A stretch of DNA of 64,000 nt, taken from the NCBI RefSeq assembly GCF_023973825.1, contig NC_090125.1, positions 2,254,928-2,318,927 on the forward strand, in the 5' to 3' direction. Shown here piece after piece: positions 15,201 to 27,849 of the stretch. This stretch comes from Plasmodium brasilianum. Its lineage: Eukaryota > Apicomplexa > Aconoidasida > Haemosporida > Plasmodiidae. The notes beneath the pieces are model-generated. The model was not told the DNA's origin, made no database searches, and saw nothing but the letters and a program-made list of their open reading frames with translations. Numbering within the stretch: the first letter of the stretch is position 1; each line of letters starts with the position of its first letter. A program made the position numbers and the translations under genes.

Positions 15201-18200
15201 TACTTAACATGAACAAAGAAGGAAAAAAAGGAGCTAAAATAAAAAAAGAAAATAATAATAATTCCAAATTGTGCATATTAAACTTCCTACCATTAAATAA
15301 TGAAGAAAGCGAACAAATATTTTTATTCAAAGAATATCATGAAAATAGAAAAAAATATATGAAATATTATAAAGAGTTGTTTTTAAACTTTGAAGTGTAT
15401 AATGAGCATATGAACTTACAGAGCTACTTTTATGTTTACTCTGAAAAATATTTTCTTAATTTTAACAAACATACAAATATTATTAAATATTTATGTATTA
15501 ATAAATATACGGTACAGAATTTAAAATTGAAAGTAATATATTTACTAAACTTATCTACCAAAAAAAAAATACCAATAAATTTTACTAAATTAAATATATC
15601 ATATATAGAATTCATTTTGAAAAACATTGATCAGTGTAAAAACAGAAATACGGTAGTACATGTTCATAGCGTCATTAGGAATAAGCAGGTAAAAGATGAG
15701 GTGAAAATAAATAAAGAATTAAGAATGATGACTATTCATTGTACTTATGAAGATGCGAAAAAAGATATTATAAATACAGGAAGTTTCAATGAGGAACTAA
15801 CAAAACAAGAGGATATGAAAGATTCTCATGTAGCTACAAATACATACGTTAAAAATAGTTTTATTTATAACAGGGAAATTTTGGATGCCAGGTGTTGTTA
15901 CATTAATAATAGCTGCGCGAATCAAACCTTTAACAACAATAAGAGCAAATCTATTCATATAGAAAATTATAATAAAAAAGTACTTGTTGGAGAAGGGGAA
16001 AAGAAAAATGACGGAAGTAATCACTTCAATTTTATTTTCAGCGTCAAAAGAAACCACAAAAATAAATTAGCTAAAGATAAGGTAAATCTATTGATAAGCA
16101 TATTTATATGCATAAACAATTTAATCAATAATTTTGATATAATTATGGCCCAATATATAATAGACAGTTTCGACATCAAAAATATATATAAACAAATAAA
16201 AAAGGATGAAAAGAAGAAGTTAAAAAAAGAAAAAAAGACAGGTTATAAAAATATACTTAATTGTAACTCAGAATGGTTTAGTAAAAATAGCATTATTAAA
16301 AAAGAGAAGAAATGTGATAGAACAGAACCAATAGATATGTTTAAATCGCGGGGAAGCTCTATTTTTGATGAAATTTATGACGAAAATCTATATAATGAAG
16401 ATGAAGACAGCATGAATAGTTATGATCCTTTTAGGAAAATAAGAAACTATTACCTTAATATAAAAAAAAGAAAAAGCGAATTTGATGTAAAGAAAAATAT
16501 TGAAACAAAATTAAATTTTAGACACGACATGTCCTATATGAACATTGATGATATATATAAATATATTTATTTTAACTCAGTTTGTGCTCTTGTTATATTT
16601 TACTATTTATGTATTGACAGAGAATCAGCATTGCAACTGGTGAATCATTTTCCCTCCAAAATGCTAAAGGATAAAAGTAAGTTAAACAAATTAGGTGGGT
16701 TAAACAAATTAAACGAATTAAATAGATTAAATAAATTGGAGCAGTTTTTTGAAATGTCTAAAATTCATTGTAGCTGTGATGTGTACAAATTTATTCTGAC
16801 GACTGAACTGCTATTTATAGTTAGAAAAAAAGCATGCATTAATTTGAAGCCAATATTTTATCATTTAAATATGGAAATTTCGTTTTTAATAATGTTTTTT
16901 TATGTTTTAAAAAATTTTACGAATATTGATTGTAAAAAGACATTTGATACATCTATAATATTAAAATTTATATGCTTGTTTAAAAAAAATTTGAATATGT
17001 TTGCTGCAAATTTACTGATTTATCACAATTTTATTTTACTTTTGTTAACTAATTTTCATAGTTACAAACTAGAAAGATCTAAGAATTCGGGCAATAGCAA
17101 AAATAATAATAATTATAATAATAATACCTTTAATATTTACACGACAAAGAGAGAAATAAAAAAAGTTCACTTAGAAGGGAATTTAAATGTGCATAAGATG
17201 AAAAGTGGAGGTGAAAAATATAGAGTAGATAATCTTTTTGTATACTATGAATGTTCACAGTCATTTCTAAATAAGTACACAAATTTAATAACAACAAATT
17301 CGTGTAATATAGTATTTAATAGTTGTTACATCGGTAGTATGTTAGATGTCTATTTCTATCTGTTTCGGATAATGATAAAAAATAAATACAGAAGAAATAA
17401 AAGAAAAGGAAAATACGAAAGTGACAACAAAAAAAAGTTGAAAAATTGGAGAGGATTTTATTACCATAGTGGGGACATTCATAAGCTCCTTTTTAACATT
17501 AAAACGTTGGATAGAAATTTTATTAATTTATTTTTCGCTAATATAATTAACTTCTATAAAAATATGGAAATAATATTACCAGTGGAATTAGAAGTAGAAA
17601 TTATTATATTTTTGTATAAATTAGCGTGCAAGTTTACATCAGAGAAACATATTAAAAAAATTGAGCGTATAATTAAAATACGAATTTTTACCTATGTTAG
17701 AAAAAGAAAAATATATCTTGTTTTCAGATTATTAGTAAACGTAAACGAGTATGACAAACTAAATTTTGTCTTTAAATTAATTTTTGAGAATAATTATATA
17801 TCGAGTTTTTTAAAATATAATAAAAACATATTTTTATCTCTAAATGTGCATAAGTTTAATTGCGATCTTAGTGTTTGCCTAAATAATAATTGTTTATTGT
17901 ATAATGAAAAAATTTATAAGCTCAAGAATTCTTTTCACAATATAAAGCAGAGTATTATAGAAAAGAAACAGTTAAAATTATGTTCAACTCACAAAGTTGC
18001 CAAAAGTTTGTGTAATCGATCTACTGTTACTTACGGACGCAGTAATGAAAGAATTAACACATATAAAACTGCCGAAGTTGAGAGGGAATATGGGCATGTT
18101 AACAACAATAAAAGCGTTTTTAAAATTTTTGAAAAAAAAAACAAAAAAAACAAAAAAAACAAAAAAAACATATTTATTAGCAATTTATTGAATATTCTTA

Positions 18201-19875
18201 AGAATATATATAAAAACGAAAAAAGGGAAAGGAACAAAGCAGAAAAGAACCAAATAAATATTTTATACAATTTTAATGACATACATTTTTCAGATTTGCT
18301 AATTCTGTATGAAAAAAATTATGTGCGCAAATATCAAAATATATCTTCTCCTTCTTTTTTGTTTTATGATGATAATTTCTTTATACACATACTGTCCTTC
18401 TATATAACTATCTACTGCAAGCAATATGCCAAATGTGATATGGAAACGTTATTACGAATATATAAAAAAGTTGGTTTAAAGTATGAACTATACAAGTTAT
18501 TAAAAAAAAAAGTTACCAGTTCTATAAAAAATTTAAGAAATGAAAATAAAGATATATTTGATGAGAGTAGCTTACATACAATAACTGTTAGCATAAACTT
18601 GCTACATCATTGTTCAATGATATTACTAGAAATGGAAAATTTATACGCTTATAATTGTAACTTAAATGTTATATACCTTTTGATTTTGCAAGTAAAATAT
18701 ATTTATTTGTACAATAAGCAGAAATTACAGATGACCAAATATCGTAACTTTTCTTCCTATTTAAATAAATTTATTACATTAAAAGCCTTGGAAAATAATA
18801 AAATATATGAAGTAGACAATATTGATAAAATATTCGAAAATGTTATACAAGAAAATATTTCCGTTTCGGATTATAAAATAAACTTTTTAAATTTATCATT
18901 ACCAAGTCTTATTTCTTTGGTTGAAAATCATCCAATATTTTATGAAACGTTAATTTTACTAAAGGTAAAAACGCTTACATAAAACGAGAACAAAATGGGA
19001 ATGTAAGAAGCGTGAAAGTATAACGCGGATTCAAATGTGTATCATTAGTTTTGACTTTTTTACGTATGTACATTCGTACATATATATATATATATATATA
19101 TGTATACATTTACACATACATATATGTATATATATATTTGGTGAACGCTCCAACACGTGCGTGCAGGGAATCGTTTCGAAATTGTTCCTTTTTTCGTATG
19201 ACATTAATTTCATCTGTGAGTATTTAGACAAATCAAAATTTTTATTTCTTCTTAGGCATATGAAAAAAATTACGATGATATAGTATACTCTTTTATTCCG
19301 AAAATTTTGTTCATTCAAGTTGTCATATACAATAATAAAAAATATTTATCTGATTACTGTTCTTATAGCTGTATTGACAAGAGTACTTTAAATTATATAA
19401 TAAAGTTATTTCAGATTAATAGTTTACATTTAAAACTTTACAAAAATTTCCCGACAAAAAAATATAAATATATAACTACAAAAAAAAATTTGTTAACTTT
19501 TGATTTTGATTCTTACATTTTATCTTCAATAAACATACACTATTCAAATATGGAAGAAAAAAGAAAGTTTTGGGACTATGGAGAACATGTGCGCTCTCTT
19601 AAATACCTCTTAAATCAGATAAGCAATATCGATTTTAAAATGAAGGTATAAAAAGTAAATATATAGTATTATAAATATACATTTAAATGTACTTACATAA
19701 TAGTATATGTGTATACTTATATAAGTGCCTCATATACATGGTCATATATTTTATAAATTTTTAGGAATTTATATACAACGAATACATGTTAATCTTTTAT
19801 TTTTTTTAGGTTTGCAAAAAATTAGGTACTGATTTTAATGATATATATTTTGCATGTAAGGACATTCTCAATTAA
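284..19875 (+). CDS. SPG11: Giant spatacsin-like (SPG11 family) protein, 12 exons, about 5,888 aa
   Basis: Exons read by eye: 284-568, 652-737, 840-1032, 1134-1198, 1320-1379, 1621-1704, 1800-1897, 2069-2165, 2409-14309, 14623-18964, 19256-19645, 19810-19875. All junctions are GT-AG, every phase matches, and the coding sum is 17,667 nt (5,889 codons). The first ~330 residues resemble the beta-propeller-like start of spatacsin: an FW motif near residue 70, then short strands ending in an IWIFDI motif in exon 8, like the IYIFDV of the human protein. The last ~345 residues (from about 5540) match the spatacsin C-terminal domain: helical repeats, a HPIFYETLILLKAY segment comparable to human RFYQASIVAEAY, then FIQVVIYNNKKYLSDY comparable to LYQQVILKGDFNYLEEF, and a matching extreme C-terminus. 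The middle is Lys/Asn-rich helical sequence with low-complexity inserts, making it over twice human length (2,443). In animals spatacsin works with spastizin and AP-5 on late endosomes and lysosomes. That role here is inference. Confidence 0.78.
14310..14622 (+). other. Intron 9 of the spatacsin-like gene, joining two very long exons
   Basis: The upstream exon stays open to a TAA at 14311-14313, but a GT donor at 14310 lies just before it (CATGTACG/GTAATA). The acceptor CCATTCTTAG ends at 14622. Phase is 2 on the left, and one base completes the codon on the right (CG+G, Arg), so the frame runs straight into the second long frame, whose first ATG is at 14639. The intron is AT-rich and holds a tandem repeat. 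Without it the locus looks like two separate genes of 3,962 and 1,447 codons. The match of the far C-terminus to spatacsin, and of the far N-terminus to the same family, supports the join. Confidence 0.7.
14493..14577. repeat. Tandem minisatellite, about 28-bp unit, 3 copies, inside an intron
   Basis: The unit begins ATGCATGTATACTTATAT and continues as TA dinucleotides; it is repeated three times with slightly different TA lengths. It lies inside intron 9 of the spatacsin-like gene. Small frames crossing it are translations of the repeat, not genes. Confidence 0.85.
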
Positions 19876-20192
19876 GCAGCAAAAAGAAAAAAAAAAAAAT
19901 TAAAAAAATAATTTGAGCCTGTTACGAAGGAAAATAAAAGCATAATCATTTTGTCCCACATATTATGCATTTAATACAAATAAATATCTGTAAGTGTAGA
20001 TATATAAAAAAATGTATCCGTACACTTATTTTACGTAATATTTAAAAAAAAAAAAATTTTATTTGTTTTTTATATACATAATAATTTAACAAAGAAAAAG
20101 TGTCATTTGTTCCATTAAATTGCATATAAAGCGCCAATGTATTGTATATATTAATAAAATAATTATAAATTTCTTAAACAGTTTTTGCGAAA

Positions 20193-20223
<31 letters not shown>

Positions 20224-21265
20224 AAAAGAGTTCTTTTCATATTTTTGTCACAAATATACATTTATAAATATGCATTCATTATTATACATATATATATATA
20301 TATTTACACTTTGTAATTATATGTTATAAATTAAAATCTGTTATATGAATAAATTTAACATATTGTATTAATGCACGAAGGGACTTAATATTATTTTTGA
20401 AAAGTTATAGTCCTATCAACACTTCCGCAAATCGTTAAATATGTTTTAATATATATACAAACAGATATATATATCAGAAAATTTATATACTTAATAATAA
20501 ATGTATATTTTTTTATTTGTATATATAATATATATATATATGTATACATATAAATATAGATTATAATATATTTATGTAAATATGTATATAATGTGAAATA
20601 TATAAGATGAAATATATGTATATATATATATATATATATGAATTTACCTAATTAATGTATATATTTTTTTTTATGAAATTTCCAGTAAGATTTACTTTGT
20701 TTTAAATTATGATTATTTTACAAATATTTAGCTTGTTTTTTTAAAAATTTTTATTTTTGTAAGAAATATATCTTAAATTGAAAAAACAAAAATTAAAAAA
20801 GCGGGAAAAAATATATTTAGATTAATACGTAATTTGTTTTTGAATACATATTTAAATTTTTTTTCTTTTTCTTTTATTCTCGTATTTTATATCATATAGA
20901 GAAAATATATATATATATATATATATGCTATATTATATGTTATATGTAAATATAATATTATATGTATTGTAATGCAGAATATACATTATCATAATTGTTC
21001 CTAAATATACAAAATTGTACATAAATTTAATATATTATTTATTACACTTCACGTAGTTGTACGTTGATATATATACATACAAATATATATATTTATATAT
21101 ATATTATATACTTCAAGTATTCGTAAACATATGTACGTTAAGTATACTTAAACGTATAAACATATAATTATATATATATATATATGTATGACATTTTGCC
21201 CGTAATTATAAGGGCATTTTATTTGTACTCTTACTGTTTTTGTTTTTTTTTATATAAACCAAAAA
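19876..21265. other. Intergenic region, AT-rich, no gene seen
   Basis: About 1.4 kb of very AT-rich DNA between the spatacsin-like gene and the cyclin-like gene, with many (TA)n and poly-T runs, for example near 20198-20225, 20620-20640 and 20900-20926. It should hold the 3' end of the first transcript and the promoter of the second. The only frame of note, 20120-20329, is low-complexity and not supported. Confidence 0.6.
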
Positions 21266-22207
21266 ATGGAAAAGGTAATTAGTATGAGAGAGATTATTAC
21301 AAATACTAGAAAGATAAAATTGCATGAAAATTTTTTAGAAGATTGTAATTTAAAAGATATATTTTACAACGGGTTGGAAACCGTCAACTGTGGGTATAAT
21401 GATTATGTAAATATCAAGACTTGGCTTTTTGTTATATCGGAAAAATTGTTTTCAGATGATTATGAAGAATTAGCGTATGTTGCTTGTGACGCATTAAAAG
21501 TTTTGCTGTGTAATAACAGATTTCTAAATGTAATTATTTTTAAATTGTTAAAGAAAAATTTGGAAAAATATATATTAAAAATAATGGGTATATGCTGTTT
21601 AACAGTTGCTTCAAGAATGCAGCAGATAAATGAAACAACTTGTTTTAAAGAAATATTGGAAATGGCAGATCTGAAAGATAAAATTAATGAATTTAATATA
21701 AGACAGATAGAAATAGATGTTTTCGTTTCATTAGCCCATTCAGGTTTTTGTTTTGAAAAAATAGTTACACCTGTTAATGAATTATATCATATTATGAGTT
21801 TTCTGGAAAGTTACCAAAATTTATTTGAAGAGGATGATTTTCTTATATTTAAATCATCTAGTAATTTGATGTTACGAATTATTTATTGTATGGTTCCAGT
21901 ATTTAATATGAACATATATAATTATTCAATTGTCAATTATGTTTTAAGATTATTTATTAAAGATAATGAAAAATATAAATATATTTTTCAAAAACTAAAA
22001 CAAAATTATATTGACAAAGAAATTATTGACATATGTAATTTTCAGAACCATATGCTTAACATTATTAACGCATTTAAAAATACATCCATTTTCTCAGCTA
22101 AAGATTCTATATTGAACAAGCAAAATGATATTGATTTATTTGATTATATAAATAAAAAAATAGAAAAGCAGTGGACCATTTATAGAGACAAAGAAATAAC
22201 AGTATAG
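21266..22207 (+). CDS. Cyclin-box protein (cyclin-like), single exon, 313 aa
   Basis: The frame starts at an ATG in an A-rich context (CCAAAAAATGG) and ends in TAG. Residues about 47-162 have the layout of a cyclin N-terminal box: KTWLFVISEKL for helix 1, a conserved helix around residues 68-81, MGICCLTVASRMQQINE for the signature helix 3 (typical cyclins have a similar LLASK-EE), then a helix with IRQIEIDVFVSLAHSGF, comparable to the usual E-hVL--L-F. Residues about 163-290 are helical and could be the second, degenerate fold. Family members bind and activate a cyclin-dependent kinase. Plasmodium encodes only a few cyclins, and one (CYC1, cyclin-H-like) is on P. falciparum chromosome 14 as I recall, but I cannot say which cyclin this is. 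The Arg replacing the usual Lys at residue 117 is a modest deviation. Confidence 0.7.
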   Translation: MEKVISMREIITNTRKIKLHENFLEDCNLKDIFYNGLETVNCGYNDYVNIKTWLFVISEKLFSDDYEELAYVACDALKVLLCNNRFLNVIIFKLLKKNLEKYILKIMGICCLTVASRMQQINETTCFKEILEMADLKDKINEFNIRQIEIDVFVSLAHSGFCFEKIVTPVNELYHIMSFLESYQNLFEEDDFLIFKSSSNLMLRIIYCMVPVFNMNIYNYSIVNYVLRLFIKDNEKYKYIFQKLKQNYIDKEIIDICNFQNHMLNIINAFKNTSIFSAKDSILNKQNDIDLFDYINKKIEKQWTIYRDKEITV

Positions 22208-23541
22208 TAAGAAATTATAAAAGGTATCTAAGGAATAAGTAAGACCTTATTAAGATAGAGAAAAAAAAGAAAAAGTAGAAAAATGTAAATAGTGATAAAA
22301 ATGAATATTAAAGTGAAAATAAAAATTTGTTAAAGTACGTGTTGTTTAGCAAAATAAAACATAACAAGAATGGAAACAATATGGAAATGAAATATATAAA
22401 ACCATGTAGTAGTAGCGAGTATCATTCATTGTAATTAAAATTTTGTGTGCTCATGAATATCAGTATTTAATGTTATACTTATATTTTTGAGTGATTTTGC
22501 TTATATTATTTCACCTGCATTGTCGCAGCTATTTTTATATGTTCTGCTTTAGTTCCACTTGCATTTCGTCTGTTTTATATTCATTGTTTCATTCGATTAG
22601 TTTTATATAAAAAGGTACTTTTTTAATATTTTCCCCTTTTTTTTCCTTTTTTTTTTACCTTTTTTTTTTTTGTTTTTTTATTCTTGAAAAAGGAGAGTAT
22701 ATGTTTAAGAAAATTTTTATGTTCATTCAAACATTATTAAAAAATTAATGTGCATATAAGTGTTATATTATAATACATATATACATGTATATACACATTT
22801 AGTTATTTACATATATACTATTATATTATGAATAGTTTTTTTATGATTTATTAATTATTTCTTTTTGTTTTTATTTAATTTATCATAACATTTCATATTA
22901 TTAGTTTTTAATTTTTTTTTTTTTTTATTTAACCTTGTTTTTAGCCTTAAAATAACTTTTTATAAAAATATAAACATATAGCGTAAATTTTTTGTTAAAA
23001 TGTAAAAAAAAAGAAAAAAAGAGTAGAGAATTACGAATAACGAATAAAGACCAACGAATAGCAACATAAATGAAAAAAATAAAATACTTTTACCAGAACG
23101 TTCCCTAAATTGTATAGAATGGAACGTTAAAAAATAGAAGAATTATGTTGACAAAAAAATGTAATGAACTATTAAAATAGAAACATTAAAGAATATATTT
23201 GTTCTTTAATGATTTTTGGAAAAATAATGCCAAAATATATACGGTAAGAAACTTCAAAAGCCACGTTTTACTGCATATATAAAAAATATATACATGTATA
23301 TGTTATTAAAGAGAGGTGATACATAAAATTTCGTTGCTGATTTTTTTTTTTTTTAAAGCAAATTCGTTGAAATTTTTTTATATTATGAAGAAATTGTTTT
23401 CCACCATTTTGTAGAAAGTGTCAACATTATAATACAATGTATAAATATATATATGGGTTTATCAGATTAGATACAGTAAAATTTTTCAAATTTTGAGAGT
23501 ATAAAAAGATGAAGAACACATAAATTATATACGAAATAATC
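22208..23541. other. Intergenic region, AT-rich, no gene seen
   Basis: About 1.3 kb separating two genes on the same strand. It contains pyrimidine-rich runs at 22620-22680, 22908-22930 and 23340-23355, typical of Plasmodium untranslated and promoter DNA. I see no coding stretch, tRNA-like fold or long repeat. Confidence 0.55.
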
Positions 23542-25706
23542 ATGGGAAGAGATAGTAAGAAAAATAGTAATACAACCAATACAATTAAATTGATAGAACT
23601 GCTTAAAAATGAAAAGAATATTTTTGCCTGTGTACAGTGTTGCGAGAAAAGTTCCTATGAAATATATAACAACTTAGTACAGTTTATAAAAAAGACTTTG
23701 GATATTCCCATATGTATCATTGATATTATAACTATATATAACTGCAAAAATATAGCAAAATTTCTTAAAGACATATTTTTGGATTTTATAAATTTTGTTA
23801 AAAGGAAGAAAATTTATAAATTCATTTTTTTTTTGCCATATTTTGATGATTGGATTTTACCTTTACAACAAGAGAGAAGTTTAACCTTTTCAGATGAAAA
23901 ATACGGTAAATACGGTGAGAGTTACTTGGCAAACTATTCGGATAATGATGAAAAGAAAAACAAAAAAACAAAAAAAAAAAAAGGAACAGATATGAAGCAT
24001 CTATGCACATATATAATTCAATATATTATTTAAAAACTAATTTGTTAAAAAAATTGAACACCAAATTTTGTGTTAAATTAATTGGTTTTCACATAACTAG
24101 AGATATATTTGATTTATATAGGAATTTGTTTGATTATAAAATAGAAATATCCCAGTTTGTTATTGCACACATTCCATATTACATCCATATAAATAAAAAC
24201 CTTTTGTTTTTTTTTAAAAAAGGACAGTTATCTTTAGATCGAGTATATAATATCATTTCGAACAAAACAGATTTCATAAATACCAATGATGAGTATAATA
24301 TAAACTTGTTCAAAAGTTTTTTTAAATACTACATCAAGTTCCAAAATTCTAACTCTGGTTTTACAATAACCGGAAAAAGAAGAGACACAAAAGAAGTGGA
24401 AGTTCTAAATATTACGTGCAAAAAGGCTGTTCAGAATTTTATATTTCAAAATAAAAATTATAAATTGTTAAACTTATTAACTAATTTAGAGAATTTTAAG
24501 TATCTCAGGACATATAACTATTTTTTAAGTAATAAAAAAAAAAGAAAAATCCATATTTTTCTTTTTACAGGTAATGATAAAAATGTTTTAAAATATATGT
24601 GCAACTATTTTTACTCCTCCTTTTTTATAAAAGAATATATTAACACTCTTCTGAAAAAACATACCAAGCACACTATAAAGAGGAATACTTATCAAAATAG
24701 TAATAGCAAAAATAATACCACAAATAAGGTCATTATTAAGGGAGATATCACTCCTAGTAACTGCATCTTTTTAAATAGTTCTGAAAATTGTACATTCTAT
24801 TATGGCAATCATGGTAGTATGGAATATAATAACATATGTAATAAGAGAGACGCAACTAAATGTATGATGCACGATAATAATCTGAAATTTGGGAATTATG
24901 AAATCACTCAGAAATGTTTAAAACTGGAAGATCTAGCATATATTAGAAAGCATTTTATACTAAAGAATAGGTACCAACATGATTATTACAATATCATTCA
25001 TTCTGAGAAAAAAATTTTTATTAAATTTTACTTTAGCAAAATTAATATTCCAAATACCCTTTTAATATATGGAAATCATGGTGTAGGAAAAACTACATTA
25101 ATGAAATTTATTGTTCACATTATTTCTTCAAACTATAAAGATATGTTTATTCATAGGGGGGCAATGCATAATACGCACAACTCTATAACAGGAGATAATA
25201 CAAACAGTAATACGGGGAATGGAAGTACGACTGAGAATAAGATATATGCCAATAATACACGTAACAATATACATTGCGGATATAGCAATATCAAGTACTG
25301 TGACATTATGAAAAAAATGTATCATAAGGAAAAAAAATTTTTTTTTTGTAAATTCCGAAATGTGTGCATAATTCCATTTGAAAATCATCTTTTAATAAAC
25401 AAAACAATGGGCAAAAATAGTATATACATAAAAAAGGTTTTCTCAATGGCCTTAAAAAATCAGCCGGCAGTAATAATTTTTGATAACATAGATCTATTTC
25501 TTGAAAAAAATAAGAATTACAATTATCCAGAATATGATCAAAATGAAGATGTTTATAAAAATATTTATATTCTGTTAATACATTATTTGAATTTCTACGT
25601 GAATGGATCGAATAAAATAAAATTTATTGCAACATGTACAACACACCCACATTTTTACAAATTTTCCTTCTTGAATGTGATGGAGAAGATACTGTTTCTT
25701 TCGTAA
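23542..25706 (+). CDS. Divergent AAA ATPase-like protein with a frame break near 23971-23997
   Basis: Two frames make up the locus: 23542-24033 and, shifted, 24003-25706. They overlap beside a run of 12 A at 23971-23982; upstream of the ATG at 24003 the second frame stays open back into that run. A one- or two-base length error in the run, or a small intron such as one ending at the AG at 23996-23997, would join them. The downstream part has a P-loop, GNHGVGKTT (about residue 357 of that part), a Walker B-like IIFDNID (about 490) preceded by a helix VFSMALKNQPAV, and a sensor-1-like FIATCTTHPHF, in the order of an AAA ATPase. Odd points: Asn replaces the usual catalytic Glu after the Walker B Asp, and the protein stops soon after sensor 1, so the arginine-finger region and lid are missing. 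It could be an inactive nucleotide-binding scaffold. I do not recognise the N-terminal half. Confidence 0.6.
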
Positions 25707-26412
25707 CAGGTTATTTTTTGTTTTCTACTTTAATTTTTTTTTTTTATTTTGTTTCCTTCTTTATCTCAATTTGTTTCTCATTTTTTGCTTTGTCATTTAA
25801 CCATTTGTTATTCTTAAAATTTGTACTAGTTCAACTTAAGCATTAAAATTATACTTTTTTTTTTCTCTCTCTCCTTAAAAATTTTATTTCTCATATAATA
25901 AAGTTAAATGGGGAAAAAGTCTATTTTTTTGTTCATATATAGTATATCGGGTTTAATGTATTAATAAAAAGCAGTGTTTTAAATTAATTATTTAATTCAT
26001 AGTTTTACTTAATTACTATTATTACAACACACTTCATAATGTTAACACGTATTGATTATAGGCAAAAAAAAATAAAATAAAATAAAATAAGTAAAAATAT
26101 ATAAAAAGCATTAACAACAGATCTCATTTTAACCGTAAAACGGGGGAAAATACGTTACATGTAAATAAGCATACGTGCGAATTCGTTAATTACAGTATTA
26201 ACTGCACATTCATTTTTACTGCTAAATGTAGTGTTAATTCTAATTTTTTTTTTTTTTTTTTCTCATTTTTCTCGTTTTTTTGAAAAAGAATAAAAATAAA
26301 AATGCATAGATATATCGCCTTTTTTTTAAATCAATTTTAATAAAAATAATACAGTTTAATTAAACGCTAAAATTTTAACGATTGTGTTTTACTGTTGTAG
26401 TACTAAACTGAT
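25707..26412. other. Convergent intergenic region, no gene seen
   Basis: About 0.7 kb between the 3' ends of the AAA-like gene (+) and GAPDH (-). It is dominated by T-runs after 25730 and 26245 and A-rich blocks around 26070, as expected for the overlapping 3' untranslated regions of convergent genes. No coding sequence is evident. Confidence 0.6.

Positions 26413-27849
<1,437 letters not shown>

Noticed and set aside
14639..18982. A second independent giant gene of 1,447 codons
   Set aside because: The frame is open upstream to an acceptor at 14622 and downstream to a donor at 18965. Its 3' continuation carries the spatacsin C-terminal motifs, so it is exon 10 of the same gene.
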